Source: Bordetella parapertussis (GTDB lineage Bacteria; Pseudomonadota; Gammaproteobacteria; Burkholderiales; Burkholderiaceae_C). From it: a DNA stretch of 35,500 nucleotides. The notes below the pieces were generated by a model. The model was not told the DNA's origin, searched no databases, and worked only from the letters and a program-made list of their open reading frames with translations. This document shows, piece by piece, positions 18,148 through 29,543 of the stretch. Numbering within the stretch: the stretch's first letter is position 1; every line of letters starts with the position of its first letter. The position numbers and the translations under genes are program-made. The DNA is taken from assembly GCA_945900695.1 (NCBI GenBank), contig CAMDJU010000001.1, forward strand, positions 1 through 35,500. Reading direction: 5' to 3'.

Positions 18148-18308
18148 CCCCTGCGGTTACAATGGGGCGCTATTCGCACCCAACCGCACGCCCCCAGCTC
18201 GATCTCAAGCCTCCCCCTTTCACAAGCAGCGACGCAGATCCCACCGAAACCTGTTTTCTGTGGGATTTTTTGAACGCGCTGGGGCGTCACCGAACCTCGG
18301 AGAACCCA
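18148..18308 (+). promoter_or_regulatory. carA promoter and leader region
   Basis: This 161-base gap follows the methyltransferase gene. TACAAT at 18158-18163 matches five of six positions of the sigma-70 -10 consensus and is followed by a G-rich start region. No convincing TTGACA lies 16-18 bases upstream. The leader is C-rich, then has a T6 run near 18262-18275 (GGGATTTTTTGAAC) with no clear stem. The carA Shine-Dalgarno CGGAGAA is at about 18297-18303. An ATG at 18162 is in frame with carA, but it overlaps the -10 and would add 49 non-family residues. Confidence 0.5.
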
Positions 18309-19475
18309 GTGCTTTTGTCTTTAAAGGGAAAACATCCCTCGGCCATCTTGGCGCTTGCAGACGGCACGCTGTGGCAAGGCCAGTCGATAGGGGCCCCGGG
18401 CACCACAGTGGGTGAGGTGGTTTTCAACACCGCCATCACCGGCTACCAAGAAATCCTCACCGACCCCAGCTATTGCCAGCAACTGGTGACGCTGACTTAC
18501 CCGCACATTGGCAATGTCGGCACCAATGCCGAAGACGTTGAAGCCGATCGCGTTCACGCCGCTGGTTTGATCATCAAAGACCTGCCCTTGGTGGCCTCTA
18601 ACTTTCGTAATCAGCAAGATTTGTCCGACTATTTGTGTGCGGCAGGAACGGTGGCCATCGCTGGCATCGACACCCGCCAGCTGACCCGCCATTTGCGAAG
18701 CCATGGGGCGCAAAATGGCTGCATCATGGGCCTGCCTGTGGGACAAGCCGTCACCCCCGAGCTGTGCCAGCAAGCCCTGGCGGCGGCCCAGGCTGCACCC
18801 AGCATGGCCGGCTTGGACTTGGCGCAAAAGGTCTCCACCACCCAAACTTTTGAGTGGCGGCAAACCGAATGGCAGCTGGGCTCTGGGTATGGCCAGTTGG
18901 CAGCGCCGCGTTTTCATGTGGTGGCCTATGACTTTGGGGTCAAGCACAACATTTTGCGCATGTTGGCGCAACGCGGATGCCGCTTGACGGTGGTGCCTGC
19001 CAAAACCCCTGCCGGGGAGGTGTTCTCACTCAAGCCGGATGGCGTGTTTTTGTCCAATGGCCCCGGAGATCCTCAGCCTTGTGACTATGCGATTGAGGCC
19101 ACCCGTTCCGTGATTGAGGCGGGCTTGCCCACCTTTGGCATTTGCCTGGGACACCAAATCATGGCCTTGGCCAGTGGTGCCAAAACCTTCAAGATGAAGT
19201 TTGGTCACCATGGTGCCAACCACCCGGTCAAAGACCTCGATAGCGGCCAGGTGTCCATCACCAGCCAAAACCATGGTTTTGCGGTGGATGCCCAGACCCT
19301 GCCGGCCCATTTGCGTGCCACCCATGTGAGCTTGTTCGATGGCACCGTACAAGGCCTGGCCCGTACCGACAAGCCGGCATTTTGCTTTCAAGGTCACCCA
19401 GAGGCATCCCCGGGCCCACACGACATCGCTTATTTGTTTGACCGCTTTGTCGGTCTGATGCAGGCGCGCGCATGA
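18309..19475 (+). CDS. carA: Carbamoyl-phosphate synthase small (glutaminase) subunit
   Basis: CarA hydrolyses glutamine and channels ammonia to CarB to form carbamoyl phosphate for arginine and pyrimidine synthesis. The 388-residue protein has an N-terminal domain ([34 protein letters not shown]). A class I glutamine amidotransferase domain follows: [21 protein letters not shown], nucleophile Cys279 in FGICLGHQ, and His363 and Glu365 in QGHPEASPG, each ten residues beyond E. coli Cys269, His353 and Glu355. The start is the GTG at 18309 ([10 protein letters not shown]), with a good Shine-Dalgarno. carB follows after 78 bases. Confidence 0.97.
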   Translation: MLLSLKGKHPSAILALADGTLWQGQSIGAPGTTVGEVVFNTAITGYQEILTDPSYCQQLVTLTYPHIGNVGTNAEDVEADRVHAAGLIIKDLPLVASNFRNQQDLSDYLCAAGTVAIAGIDTRQLTRHLRSHGAQNGCIMGLPVGQAVTPELCQQALAAAQAAPSMAGLDLAQKVSTTQTFEWRQTEWQLGSGYGQLAAPRFHVVAYDFGVKHNILRMLAQRGCRLTVVPAKTPAGEVFSLKPDGVFLSNGPGDPQPCDYAIEATRSVIEAGLPTFGICLGHQIMALASGAKTFKMKFGHHGANHPVKDLDSGQVSITSQNHGFAVDAQTLPAHLRATHVSLFDGTVQGLARTDKPAFCFQGHPEASPGPHDIAYLFDRFVGLMQARA

Positions 19476-19553
19476 CCCCCATGCGCCAGCCAACCGTTTT
19501 TTTAAAGCCTTTTGGGGTTGAGCCCCTTCACAGCGGCACACCGAGAGATCAGC

Positions 19554-22790
<3,237 letters not shown>

Positions 22791-22807
22791 TTTACCCATA
22801 ACAACAC

Positions 22808-22840
22808 ACCGCTGGGGGGCGACCCCCGGCGGTTTTTTTT
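22808..22840 (+). terminator. Strong intrinsic terminator between carB and greA
   Basis: An 11-bp stem, ACCGCTGGGGG (22808-22818) with CCCCCGGCGGT (22823-22833), contains a single T-G wobble. It closes on a GCGA tetraloop of the GNRA type and is followed at once by T8 (22833-22840). It lies 17 bases after the carB stop and ends only 13 bases before the greA ATG. The greA Shine-Dalgarno (AGGA, 22841-22844) begins at the last T. It should end carAB transcripts, or act as a leader attenuator for greA. Confidence 0.92.
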
Positions 22841-22853
22841 AGGATTTCGAGAC

Positions 22854-23330
22854 ATGGCCACCATCCCCATCACCTTGCGCGGTTCCGAAAAACTCAAGGA
22901 AGAACTGCATCGGCTCAAAACGGTGGATCGACCATGGGTGATTCAAGCCATTGCCGAGGCCCGCGCCCAAGGTGATTTGAGCGAGAACGCCGAATACGAT
23001 GCGGCCAAAGACCGCCAGGGTTTCATCGAGGGGCGCATCCAAGACATTGAAAGCAAGCTGTCCATGGCCTCGGTGATCGATCCCTCTGGCCTGAATGCCG
23101 AGGGCAAAGTGGTGTTTGGGTCCACGGTGGAGTTGGAGGATGAGGACTCTGGCGACCGCGTCACCTATCAAATCGTGGGTGAGGACGAGGCCGATCTGAA
23201 GCTGGGGCTGATCAACATCAGCAGCCCCATTGCGCGCGCCATGATTGGCAAAGAAAGTGGTGATGTGGCGGTGGTCCAAGCCCCGGGTGGTCAGCGCCGC
23301 TACGAAATCATTCAGGTGTCGTACATCTGA
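22854..23330 (+). CDS. greA: Transcription elongation factor GreA
   Basis: GreA rescues backtracked RNA polymerase by stimulating cleavage of the extruded RNA 3' end through the secondary channel. The 158-residue protein has the N-terminal coiled coil ([20 protein letters not shown]). Its acidic tip sequence [20 protein letters not shown] includes the Asp and Glu that hold the catalytic Mg2+. The globular FKBP-like domain follows ([30 protein letters not shown]). The ATG at 22854 matches the family start [11 protein letters not shown] terminator lies against the ribosome-binding site, so greA expression depends on read-through or on a promoter within carB. The stop overlaps the next ATG (TGATG). 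Confidence 0.97.
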   Translation: MATIPITLRGSEKLKEELHRLKTVDRPWVIQAIAEARAQGDLSENAEYDAAKDRQGFIEGRIQDIESKLSMASVIDPSGLNAEGKVVFGSTVELEDEDSGDRVTYQIVGEDEADLKLGLINISSPIARAMIGKESGDVAVVQAPGGQRRYEIIQVSYI

Positions 23331-23785
23331 TGTTTTGGCCGCGCAGCTTGTGGCTGGTCGCTGCTGTGTGGTGGGGCAGCCTGACGGCTTTGGGCGCTTG
23401 GGTCGTGCCCTTGTTGTTTGCCCATGCCCCAACCAAGGCGGTGGCCGCTGGAATGGCGGTGCATTTGTTCAGCGCCCAAGCCTGGGTGGGTTTGGTGTGC
23501 GGCCTGTTGAGCCTATCGGCCCAACGACACATCGACCGTGTGCGGGGCCGGTCGCATGTGCCCAGCGCTTTGATCTTGGCGGCCATGTTGATGGCAGCCA
23601 TCGTGGAATGGGGCATTGCCCCGCGCATTGTGGCGCGTGAAAACATGTTGCTCTGGCACAGCTTGGGCACGGCTTTTTGGGTGCTGCAGTGGGGCTGTCT
23701 GACAGCCCATGTGTGGCGTTTGAGCAGGACCACGCTGGAGGTGCCATGGCCCATGCCCGATTCCGACGAGAAGCCTAAAGCCTGA
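23330..23785 (+). CDS. DUF4149-like small inner-membrane protein
   Basis: This 151-residue protein has about four hydrophobic segments: residues 6-30 (AAVWWGSLTALGAWVVPLLF), 37-62, 81-98 and 107-127. A short, charged, Pro-rich tail (MPDSDEKPKA) follows. The first helix and the pattern of a small four-helix membrane protein next to greA fit DUF4149, a family of unknown function commonly found at this position in betaproteobacteria. The ATG shares a base with the greA stop, so translation is probably coupled. It converges on yhbY with a 23-base gap and no clear terminator. No function can be assigned. Confidence 0.75.
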   Translation: MFWPRSLWLVAAVWWGSLTALGAWVVPLLFAHAPTKAVAAGMAVHLFSAQAWVGLVCGLLSLSAQRHIDRVRGRSHVPSALILAAMLMAAIVEWGIAPRIVARENMLLWHSLGTAFWVLQWGCLTAHVWRLSRTTLEVPWPMPDSDEKPKA

Positions 23786-23808
23786 TGCCCGCTCCTGGGC
23801 CGGTAAGC

Positions 23809-24282
23809 TCAGCTTTGGCTGGTTTTCTTGATCGAGCGTTGCTTGGGTTTGGCCCGTTTGACTTGGCCGCCAGCCGTCAACCGCTGATTGCCCAGCACTT
23901 GCAAGCGCTTGACCTCAGGGCGTTGTCCGCCGCGGCTGCTGTATTTCAGCACCTTGACCTCGCGGGGGCCCGGCATGCGGTCTTCGTCAATGACGCGTTT
24001 TTTCTCTGCCTTGGGGCGCCACAACACGAGCAATTTGCCAATATGCTGGATCGGCGCTGCGCCCAAAGCCTCAGCCAGTTGCTGCAGCATGGCTTCACGC
24101 GCGGCACGGTCGTCGCCCAAAACACGAATTTTGATCAGCCCATGGGCATGCAAAGCGGCGTCAACTTCTTTTTGCACCGAAGTGGTCAAACCGTCGTTGC
24201 CAATCATCACCACCGGGTCCAGGTGGTGGGCGAGGGCGCGGTGTTCTTTGCGTTGTGATGGGGTGAGAAAAATGGCTGGCAT
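23809..24282 (-). CDS. yhbY: YhbY/CRS1-type RNA-binding protein with basic C-terminal extension
   Basis: The N-terminal 97 or so residues are a CRM (CRS1-YhbY) domain: [20 protein letters not shown], then MIGNDGLT, which carries the GxxG-like loop, and [13 protein letters not shown]. coli YhbY associates with pre-50S ribosomal subunits, so a role in ribosome assembly is likely. This protein continues to 157 residues, with a Lys/Arg-rich tail ([17 protein letters not shown]) that the E. coli protein (about 97 residues) lacks. It is divergent from rlmE with only 32 bases between the starts; yhbY beside rlmE and ftsH is a conserved arrangement. Confidence 0.9.
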   Translation of the reverse strand: MPAIFLTPSQRKEHRALAHHLDPVVMIGNDGLTTSVQKEVDAALHAHGLIKIRVLGDDRAAREAMLQQLAEALGAAPIQHIGKLLVLWRPKAEKKRVIDEDRMPGPREVKVLKYSSRGGQRPEVKRLQVLGNQRLTAGGQVKRAKPKQRSIKKTSQS

Positions 24283-24288
24283 GGGAGG

Positions 24289-24295
24289 TATTATC
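24289..24295. promoter_or_regulatory. Possible shared -10 between yhbY and rlmE
   Basis: The 32-base gap between the divergent starts contains a palindromic GGTATTATCC (24287-24296). It reads TATTAT on the + strand and GATAAT on the minus strand, both good -10 hexamers. No clear -35 is present on either side. If used, the yhbY transcript would start within a few bases of its ATG, which has no Shine-Dalgarno. Confidence 0.35.
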
Positions 24296-24314
24296 CCCTG
24301 ACCCAGGTTGGCCC

Positions 24315-24977
24315 ATGAAAATCAAAACCAAAAGCAAAAAAGTCAACAAGTCGTGGCTCAACGACCATGTCAACGACCCCTACGTCAAGTTGGCACAAAA
24401 AGAAGGTTTTCGTGCCCGCGCCGCTTACAAACTCAAAGAAATTGATGAAACTCTGGGTTTGATCAAGCCCGGTCAGGTGCTGGTTGACTTGGGCAGCGCC
24501 CCTGGCGCCTGGAGCCAATACTTGCGTCGGCGCTTGTCACCCCAAGGCGCGGCCATGGGCGAACTGCACGGCACCATCATTGCGATAGATTTGTTGCCCA
24601 TGGAGCCCATTGAGGGCGTGCAATTTTTGCAGGGCGACTTGCGCGAAGATGTTGTGCTCGAGGCCTTGGTGCTGGCCCTGGATGGCCGTTTGGCCGACGT
24701 GGTGGTGTCCGACATGGCGCCCAACTTATCTGGGCTGCCCGCAGTGGATTCGGCCCGCATTGAGCACTTGGTTGAACTGGCACTGGATTTTTGCCAGCAC
24801 CATTTGAAGCCCCAAGGGGCCTTGGTGGTGAAGGTCTTCCACGGCAGCGGTTACGACCAATGGGTCAAGTTGTTCAAAGCCCATTTCAAGCTGGTCAAGC
24901 CCATCAAGCCCAAGGCCAGCCGGGACAAGTCTTCAGAAACGTTTTTGGTTGGTTTGGGGCTGATCAACCCTACGTGA
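24315..24977 (+). CDS. rlmE: 23S rRNA (uridine2552-2'-O)-methyltransferase RlmE (RrmJ/FtsJ)
   Basis: RlmE methylates the 2'-OH of U2552 in the 23S A-loop late in 50S assembly, using SAM. The 220-residue Rossmann methyltransferase has the SAM motif [12 protein letters not shown] (57-68). The catalytic K-D-K-E set is Lys39, Asp133 (SDMAPN), Lys173 (VVKVFHG) and Glu208 (SSETF), matching E. coli Lys38, Asp124, Lys164 and Glu199. The N-terminus is Lys-rich ([14 protein letters not shown]). The gene is upstream of ftsH as in E. coli, but 155-170 bases separate them here. Confidence 0.96.
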   Translation: MKIKTKSKKVNKSWLNDHVNDPYVKLAQKEGFRARAAYKLKEIDETLGLIKPGQVLVDLGSAPGAWSQYLRRRLSPQGAAMGELHGTIIAIDLLPMEPIEGVQFLQGDLREDVVLEALVLALDGRLADVVVSDMAPNLSGLPAVDSARIEHLVELALDFCQHHLKPQGALVVKVFHGSGYDQWVKLFKAHFKLVKPIKPKASRDKSSETFLVGLGLINPT

Positions 24978-25147
24978 ACCTTGGAATAGTGGGGGTTTTG
25001 TTCATTTCCCCAAGGAAGAAGCCCTTGTTTGACCCCTTTGCCATCGGTTTACCCCCATTGGCCTCCAAGGGGGATTGAAAAGCCTAAAATGGACACAAAC
25101 TACCTCGGGCCCGTTTTGGGCTGGGTTGTAACTTGCCGGAGCATGTG
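24978..25147 (+). promoter_or_regulatory. rlmE-ftsH intergenic region: hairpins and a -10-like site
   Basis: This gap holds a compact hairpin at 25052-25073: CCCCC plus TTGG pair with CCAA plus GGGGG around CCT, with one bulged A. It also has a longer-range CCTTGG (24979-24984) / CCAAGG (25010-25015) pair. TAAAAT at 25085-25090 fits a -10 element, but no -35 has good spacing. The hairpin has no T-tract after it. GGAG at 25138-25141 is the ftsH Shine-Dalgarno. I see no gene here. Confidence 0.4.
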
Positions 25148-27064
25148 TTGAACAATCAATGGTTTTCCAAAATCGCAGTGTGGTTGGTGATTGCCCTGGT
25201 GCTGTTCACCGTATTCAAACAATTTGACAAGACCGCTGGGCCTGGCTCGGGTTACTTGGGGTATTCTGAATTTTTGGACGAGGTGCGCAGCAAACGCATC
25301 AAAACAGCGACCATCCAAGAGGGCCAAGGCGGCACCGAGATCGTCGCCATCACCAACGATGACCGCAAGGTGCGCACCACCGCCACTTACCTTGACCGTG
25401 GCTTGGTCGGCGACCTGATCGCCAACAACGTCAAGTTCGATGTCAAACCGCGTGAAGAAGGTTCCTTGCTCATGACCTTGCTGGTCAGCTGGGGACCCAT
25501 GCTGCTGCTCATTGGGGTGTGGGTCTATTTCATGCGCCAAATGCAAGGCGGCGGCAAGGGCGGGGCTTTCAGCTTTGGCAAAAGCAAGGCGCGCATGCTC
25601 GACGAGAATAACAACACCGTCACCTTTGCCGATGTGGCCGGTTGCGATGAGGCCAAAGAAGAGGTCAAAGAGGTGGTCGACTTCTTGAAAGACCCGCAAA
25701 AATTCCAAAAACTCGGCGGTCGCATTCCCCGCGGTTTGTTGTTGGTCGGCCCCCCTGGAACGGGCAAAACCTTGTTGGCCAAGGGCATTGCCGGCGAAGC
25801 CAAAGTGCCTTTTTTCAGCATTTCAGGTTCTGACTTTGTGGAGATGTTTGTTGGCGTGGGCGCAGCCCGCGTGCGCGACATGTTCGAAAACGCCAAGAAA
25901 AATGCGCCTTGCATCATCTTCATCGACGAAATTGACGCGGTCGGTCGCCAACGCGGTGCCGGCTTGGGCGGTGGCAATGACGAGCGCGAGCAAACCCTGA
26001 ACCAAATGCTGGTCGAGATGGACGGCTTTGAAACCAATTTGGGCGTGATCGTGGTGGCTGCCACCAACCGCCCCGACATTTTGGATGCCGCCTTGCTGCG
26101 CCCAGGCCGCTTTGACCGCCAGGTCTATGTGACCTTGCCCGACATCCGTGGCCGTGAGCAAATTCTCAATGTGCACATGCGCAAAGTGCCTTTGAGCCAA
26201 GACGTCAATGCCGCCGTGATCGCCCGTGGCACTCCTGGCATGAGCGGGGCTGATTTGGCCAATTTGTGCAACGAAGCAGCGCTCATGGCCGCTCGGCGCA
26301 ACGCCCGTGTGGTGGAGATGCAAGACTTTGAGAAAGCCAAAGACAAAATCCTCATGGGCCCCGAGCGCAAAAGCATGGTCATGCCCGAAGAAGAGCGCCG
26401 CAACACGGCTTACCACGAGTCCGGCCACGCTCTGATTGGCAAGCTGCTGCCCAAGTGCGATCCGGTGCACAAAGTCACCATCATCCCGCGTGGCCGCGCC
26501 CTGGGTGTGACCATGAGCTTGCCCGAGAAAGATCGCTACAGCTACGACAGTGAGTTCATGCTCAACCAAATCAGCATGTTGTTCGGGGGGCGCATCGCCG
26601 AAGAAGTGTTCATGAAGCAAATGACCACCGGGGCGAGCAATGACTTTGAGCGCGCCACCCAAATTGCCCGTGACATGGTGATGCGCTACGGCATGTCCTT
26701 GGCGCTGGGCCCCATGGTCTATGCCGAAAACGAAGGCGAAGTGTTCTTGGGCCGCTCGGTGACCAAAACCACCAACATGAGCGAGGCCACCATGCAAAAG
26801 GTCGACGCCGAGGTGCGCAGCATCATTGACCGCCAATACGCATTGGCGCGCCAATTGATCGAGGACAACCAAGACAAGATGCACGCCATGGCCAATGCCT
26901 TGTTGGAGTGGGAAACCATTGACAGCGACCAGCTCAATGACATCATGGCCGGCCGCACACCCAGCCCGCACAAAGACTGGGTGGCGCGCACACCGCCCCC
27001 ATCGGGTGGGGACGGCGGCGGCAATGCGGCGGCGACCACCAAACCAGCGGCGTCCACGGCCTGA
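25148..27064 (+). CDS. ftsH: ATP-dependent zinc metalloprotease FtsH
   Basis: FtsH is a hexameric inner-membrane AAA+ protease that degrades misplaced membrane proteins and regulators such as LpxC and sigma-32. TM1 lies at about residues 8-23 and TM2 at about 107-129, flanking a periplasmic domain. The AAA module has Walker A GPPGTGKT (201-208), Walker B IIFIDEID (Asp260, Glu261) and the second region of homology (LRPGRFDR). The zinc site is HESGH at 423-427. The C-terminus ends in a Gly/Ala/Pro-rich tail. No in-frame ATG is available. TTG at 25148 gives the family start [11 protein letters not shown] with GGAG 6 bases upstream; TTG at 25133 and GTG at 25145 are alternatives. Length is 638 residues. 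Confidence 0.97.
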   Translation: MNNQWFSKIAVWLVIALVLFTVFKQFDKTAGPGSGYLGYSEFLDEVRSKRIKTATIQEGQGGTEIVAITNDDRKVRTTATYLDRGLVGDLIANNVKFDVKPREEGSLLMTLLVSWGPMLLLIGVWVYFMRQMQGGGKGGAFSFGKSKARMLDENNNTVTFADVAGCDEAKEEVKEVVDFLKDPQKFQKLGGRIPRGLLLVGPPGTGKTLLAKGIAGEAKVPFFSISGSDFVEMFVGVGAARVRDMFENAKKNAPCIIFIDEIDAVGRQRGAGLGGGNDEREQTLNQMLVEMDGFETNLGVIVVAATNRPDILDAALLRPGRFDRQVYVTLPDIRGREQILNVHMRKVPLSQDVNAAVIARGTPGMSGADLANLCNEAALMAARRNARVVEMQDFEKAKDKILMGPERKSMVMPEEERRNTAYHESGHALIGKLLPKCDPVHKVTIIPRGRALGVTMSLPEKDRYSYDSEFMLNQISMLFGGRIAEEVFMKQMTTGASNDFERATQIARDMVMRYGMSLALGPMVYAENEGEVFLGRSVTKTTNMSEATMQKVDAEVRSIIDRQYALARQLIEDNQDKMHAMANALLEWETIDSDQLNDIMAGRTPSPHKDWVARTPPPSGGDGGGNAAATTKPAASTA

Positions 27065-27072
27065 GCCAGCGC

Positions 27073-27969
27073 ATGGATCACCACCACATGGGGCTTCGGC
27101 CCCATGCGTCTTTTTGGCAGACCACGCGTTTTCGCCTGGATTTGTCCACACCTCTGGTGATGGGCATCGTCAACGTCACCCCCGACTCGTTTTCCGACGG
27201 GGGCCAACACCCCCATGCCAAGGCCGCCATCGCCCATGCAGAGCGCTTGTTGCGCGAGGGTGCACAGATCTTGGACATTGGTGGTGAGTCTTCTCGGCCA
27301 GGTGCCGTCGCCGTGGATGCCGATACCGAATGGGCCCGCATCCAAGCCGTGGTGCAAGCCGCCGTGGGCTGGCAGGTGCCGGTGTCGGTGGACACCTGTA
27401 AGCCTGCGGTGATGCAAGCCGCTTTGGACGCTGGTGCCGACATCATCAACGACATTTGGGCCTTGCGCCATGCCGGTGCGGCCGAGGTGGTGGCCGCGCA
27501 TGGCCAGTGTGGCGTGTGCCTGATGCACATGCACGCCGAGCCCGCCACCATGCAAGTGCAACCCATGGTGGGTGCCGCTTTGGGCGTGGTCAAGAATTTC
27601 TTGCAGCACCATGCCAGCCGCTTGGGCGAATTGGGCGTGGCGAGCGCGCGCATTTTGCTCGACCCTGGCATTGGCTTTGGCAAAACTGTGGCCCAAAACT
27701 TCGAGTTGTTGGCGCGTCAAGCGGAACTGCTGGACTTGGGACACGCATTGTTGTTGGGCTGGTCGCGCAAATCCTCGCTGGGCGCGGTCACCGACTTGGC
27801 TGTTGACCAGCGTGTGGTTCCCAGCGTGGCCGCTGCGGTTTTGGCGCTGGAGCGCGGCGCTCGTGTGCTGCGCGTGCACGATGTGGCCGATACCTTGGCT
27901 GCGGTCAAGGTGTGGGCGGCGGCCCAGCCCACCCCGCAACCCGCCAGGCTTGCGAAAGCCACGGCTTGA
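27073..27969 (+). CDS. folP: Dihydropteroate synthase
   Basis: FolP condenses 6-hydroxymethyl-dihydropterin diphosphate with p-aminobenzoate to make dihydropteroate in folate synthesis, and is the sulfonamide target. It is a TIM barrel of 298 residues. The loop-1 motif [11 protein letters not shown] is at 34-44 and loop-2 [10 protein letters not shown] at 68-77. [17 protein letters not shown] and DPGIGFGKT mark the substrate pocket, and GWSRKSSLG and RVHDVADT the end. The ATG at 27073 lies 8 bases after ftsH. An internal start near the VMGIVNVTP segment would truncate the barrel. ftsH-folP-glmM order is conserved in proteobacteria. Confidence 0.96.
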   Translation: MDHHHMGLRPHASFWQTTRFRLDLSTPLVMGIVNVTPDSFSDGGQHPHAKAAIAHAERLLREGAQILDIGGESSRPGAVAVDADTEWARIQAVVQAAVGWQVPVSVDTCKPAVMQAALDAGADIINDIWALRHAGAAEVVAAHGQCGVCLMHMHAEPATMQVQPMVGAALGVVKNFLQHHASRLGELGVASARILLDPGIGFGKTVAQNFELLARQAELLDLGHALLLGWSRKSSLGAVTDLAVDQRVVPSVAAAVLALERGARVLRVHDVADTLAAVKVWAAAQPTPQPARLAKATA

Positions 27970-27997
27970 TGATGAAAAAAATTTCGGAGACCCAACC

Positions 27998-29332
27998 ATG
28001 AGCCGACAGTATTTTGGAACCGATGGCATTCGCGGTACGGTGGGCCAAGCCCCGATCACCCCTGACTTTGTGCTCATGCTCGCCCATGCGGTGGGCCAAG
28101 TGCTCAAGCAAGACCATTCTCGGCCCAAGGTATTGATTGGCAAAGACACCCGCATTTCTGGCTACATGCTCGAGTCGGCCTTGGAGTCGGGTTTCAATTC
28201 GGCGGGGGTGGATGTGGTTTTGTTGGGCCCTTTGCCCACCCCAGCGGTGGCCTACCTGACCCGTGCCCTGCGTGCCCAATTGGGGGTGGTGATCAGCGCC
28301 AGCCACAACCCGTATCCCGACAACGGGATCAAATTTTTCAACCCCCTGGGCAGCAAGCTGCCCGATGCATGGGAGTTGGCGGTAGAGGCGCGGCTGCAAC
28401 AACCCCCGCAATGGGCCAGCTCGCAAGACTTGGGCAAGGCGCGCCGTTTGGACGATGCGCCGGGCCGCTACATTGAGTTTTGCAAAAGCACGGTCGATGC
28501 CCAACTCAGCTTCAAAGGCCTCAAGTTGGTGGTCGATGCCGCCCATGGCGCGGCCTACCAAGTGGCCCCCAAAGTGTTCCAAGAACTGGGGGCAGAGGTG
28601 GTCGCCATGGGTTGCGCGCCCGACGGTCTCAACATCAACCAAGGTGTGGGTGCCACCCATCCCGAGGCCATGGTGTCGGCGGTATTGGCCCATGGGGCCG
28701 ACTATGGCGTGGCTTTGGACGGTGACGCCGATCGCTTGCAAATGGTGGACGCCCAGGGCCGTTTGTACAACGGCGATGAATTGCTCTATGTGCTGGCCCA
28801 AGACCGGTTGCGCCAAAGTCTGCCCCTGCCAGGGGTGGTGGGCACCTTGATGACCAATATGGCGGTGGAACTGGCCTTGCGCGCCCAAGGGGTGGAGGTG
28901 GTGCGCGCCAAGGTGGGCGACCGCTATGTGCTCGAGGCTTTGGAAGCGCGCGGTTGGCTCCTGGGTGGCGAGGGTTCGGGCCATTTGCTGGCCTTGGACA
29001 AGCACAGCACCGGCGACGGCATGGTCAGCGCCTTGCAAGTCCTGCAAGCGTGCGTGAATCAGCGCAAAAGCTTGTCCCAAATCTTGGAAGGGGTGAGCTT
29101 GTTTCCCCAAACCCTGCTCAATGTGCGCACGCCCAAGGGGTTTGATTGGACGGCCCACACCCCTTTGCACACTGAAATCGCGCGTGTGCAGGCCGAGTTG
29201 GGCGACCAAGGCCGGGTGCTGGTGCGTCCCAGCGGCACCGAACCCTTGCTGCGCATCATGGTGGAGTCCTCAGACGCACAGCGCTCATTGGCTTTGGCCC
29301 AAGGCATGGTGAAAACCTTGCCGCAGGCTTAA
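27998..29332 (+). CDS. glmM: Phosphoglucosamine mutase
   Basis: GlmM interconverts glucosamine-6-phosphate and glucosamine-1-phosphate, supplying UDP-GlcNAc for peptidoglycan and for the LpxA pathway encoded upstream. The 444-residue protein shows YFGTDGIRG at the start and the active-site VISASHNP with phosphorylated Ser102 (same number as E. coli). The Mg2+ loop DGDADR is at 241-246, the sugar-specificity loop GEGSGH follows, and [10 protein letters not shown] binds phosphate near the end. The open frame runs much further upstream through folP in another frame. The ATG at 27998 has CGGAGA 7 bases ahead and matches the family start. Confidence 0.97.
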   Translation: MSRQYFGTDGIRGTVGQAPITPDFVLMLAHAVGQVLKQDHSRPKVLIGKDTRISGYMLESALESGFNSAGVDVVLLGPLPTPAVAYLTRALRAQLGVVISASHNPYPDNGIKFFNPLGSKLPDAWELAVEARLQQPPQWASSQDLGKARRLDDAPGRYIEFCKSTVDAQLSFKGLKLVVDAAHGAAYQVAPKVFQELGAEVVAMGCAPDGLNINQGVGATHPEAMVSAVLAHGADYGVALDGDADRLQMVDAQGRLYNGDELLYVLAQDRLRQSLPLPGVVGTLMTNMAVELALRAQGVEVVRAKVGDRYVLEALEARGWLLGGEGSGHLLALDKHSTGDGMVSALQVLQACVNQRKSLSQILEGVSLFPQTLLNVRTPKGFDWTAHTPLHTEIARVQAELGDQGRVLVRPSGTEPLLRIMVESSDAQRSLALAQGMVKTLPQA

Positions 29333-29447
29333 GGGGCATCGAGAAAAGGGCAGGTCAAGCGCTTGCAGGCCCGCCCCAAGGAACTGCCCGTCTGGGCCGC
29401 ACGGTCCGCTGGCGCTGGTCAAACCGCCGGGGAGATCAGGGCATTGT

Positions 29448-29475
29448 TTGACCCATGTCACATTTACGTTATATT
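29448..29475 (+). promoter_or_regulatory. Predicted sigma-70 promoter for ppk
   Basis: TTGACC (29448-29453) is followed after 16 bases by TATATT (29470-29475), each one mismatch from consensus. The predicted start is near 29482, giving a leader of about 60 bases to the ppk GTG. This is the clearest core promoter in the window and lies in a short AT-rich island unlike the surrounding GC-rich sequence. Confidence 0.65.
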
Positions 29476-29483
29476 AATGTCAT
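29455..29483 (+). promoter_or_regulatory. Pho-box-like 11-bp phased repeats upstream of ppk
   Basis: Three heptamers, ATGTCAC (29455), ACGTTAT (29466) and ATGTCAT (29477), lie exactly 11 bp apart with AT-rich 4-base spacers. This is the architecture of PhoB sites (CTGTCAT repeated at 11 bp). The outer two match the consensus well; the middle one is weaker. They overlap the spacer and -10 of the core promoter above. A second -10-like TAATAT lies at 29505-29510. Confidence 0.5.
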
Positions 29484-29543
29484 TAATTAGTTGCGCGTGC
29501 CACTTAATATGTTCCGCACGTCTGTGTGCTTGATTGAACTGCT

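Noticed and set aside
18162..18308. An N-terminally extended CarA starting at the ATG at 18162
   Set aside because: The ATG overlaps the likely -10 element and adds 49 residues absent from CarA. The GTG at 18309 has a good Shine-Dalgarno and the family start.
19496..19528. A terminator between carA and carB
   Set aside because: The only stem (GGGG-TTGAG-CCCC, 19514-19526) has four pairs, is followed by just two Ts, and the T run at 19497-19503 lies before it.
25024..25060. A sigma-32 heat-shock promoter for ftsH (CTTGTTT and CCCCCATTG)
   Set aside because: The -35-like and -10-like elements are about 22 bases apart, against the 13-15 expected, and the -35 matches only four of seven positions.
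25823..27151. A 442-codon minus-strand frame opposite ftsH
   Set aside because: It mirrors ftsH codons, has no domain or ribosome-binding site, and extends into folP. It is a shadow.
26719..29209. Long minus-strand frames opposite ftsH, folP and glmM
   Set aside because: All lie opposite intact, recognised genes and lack independent support.
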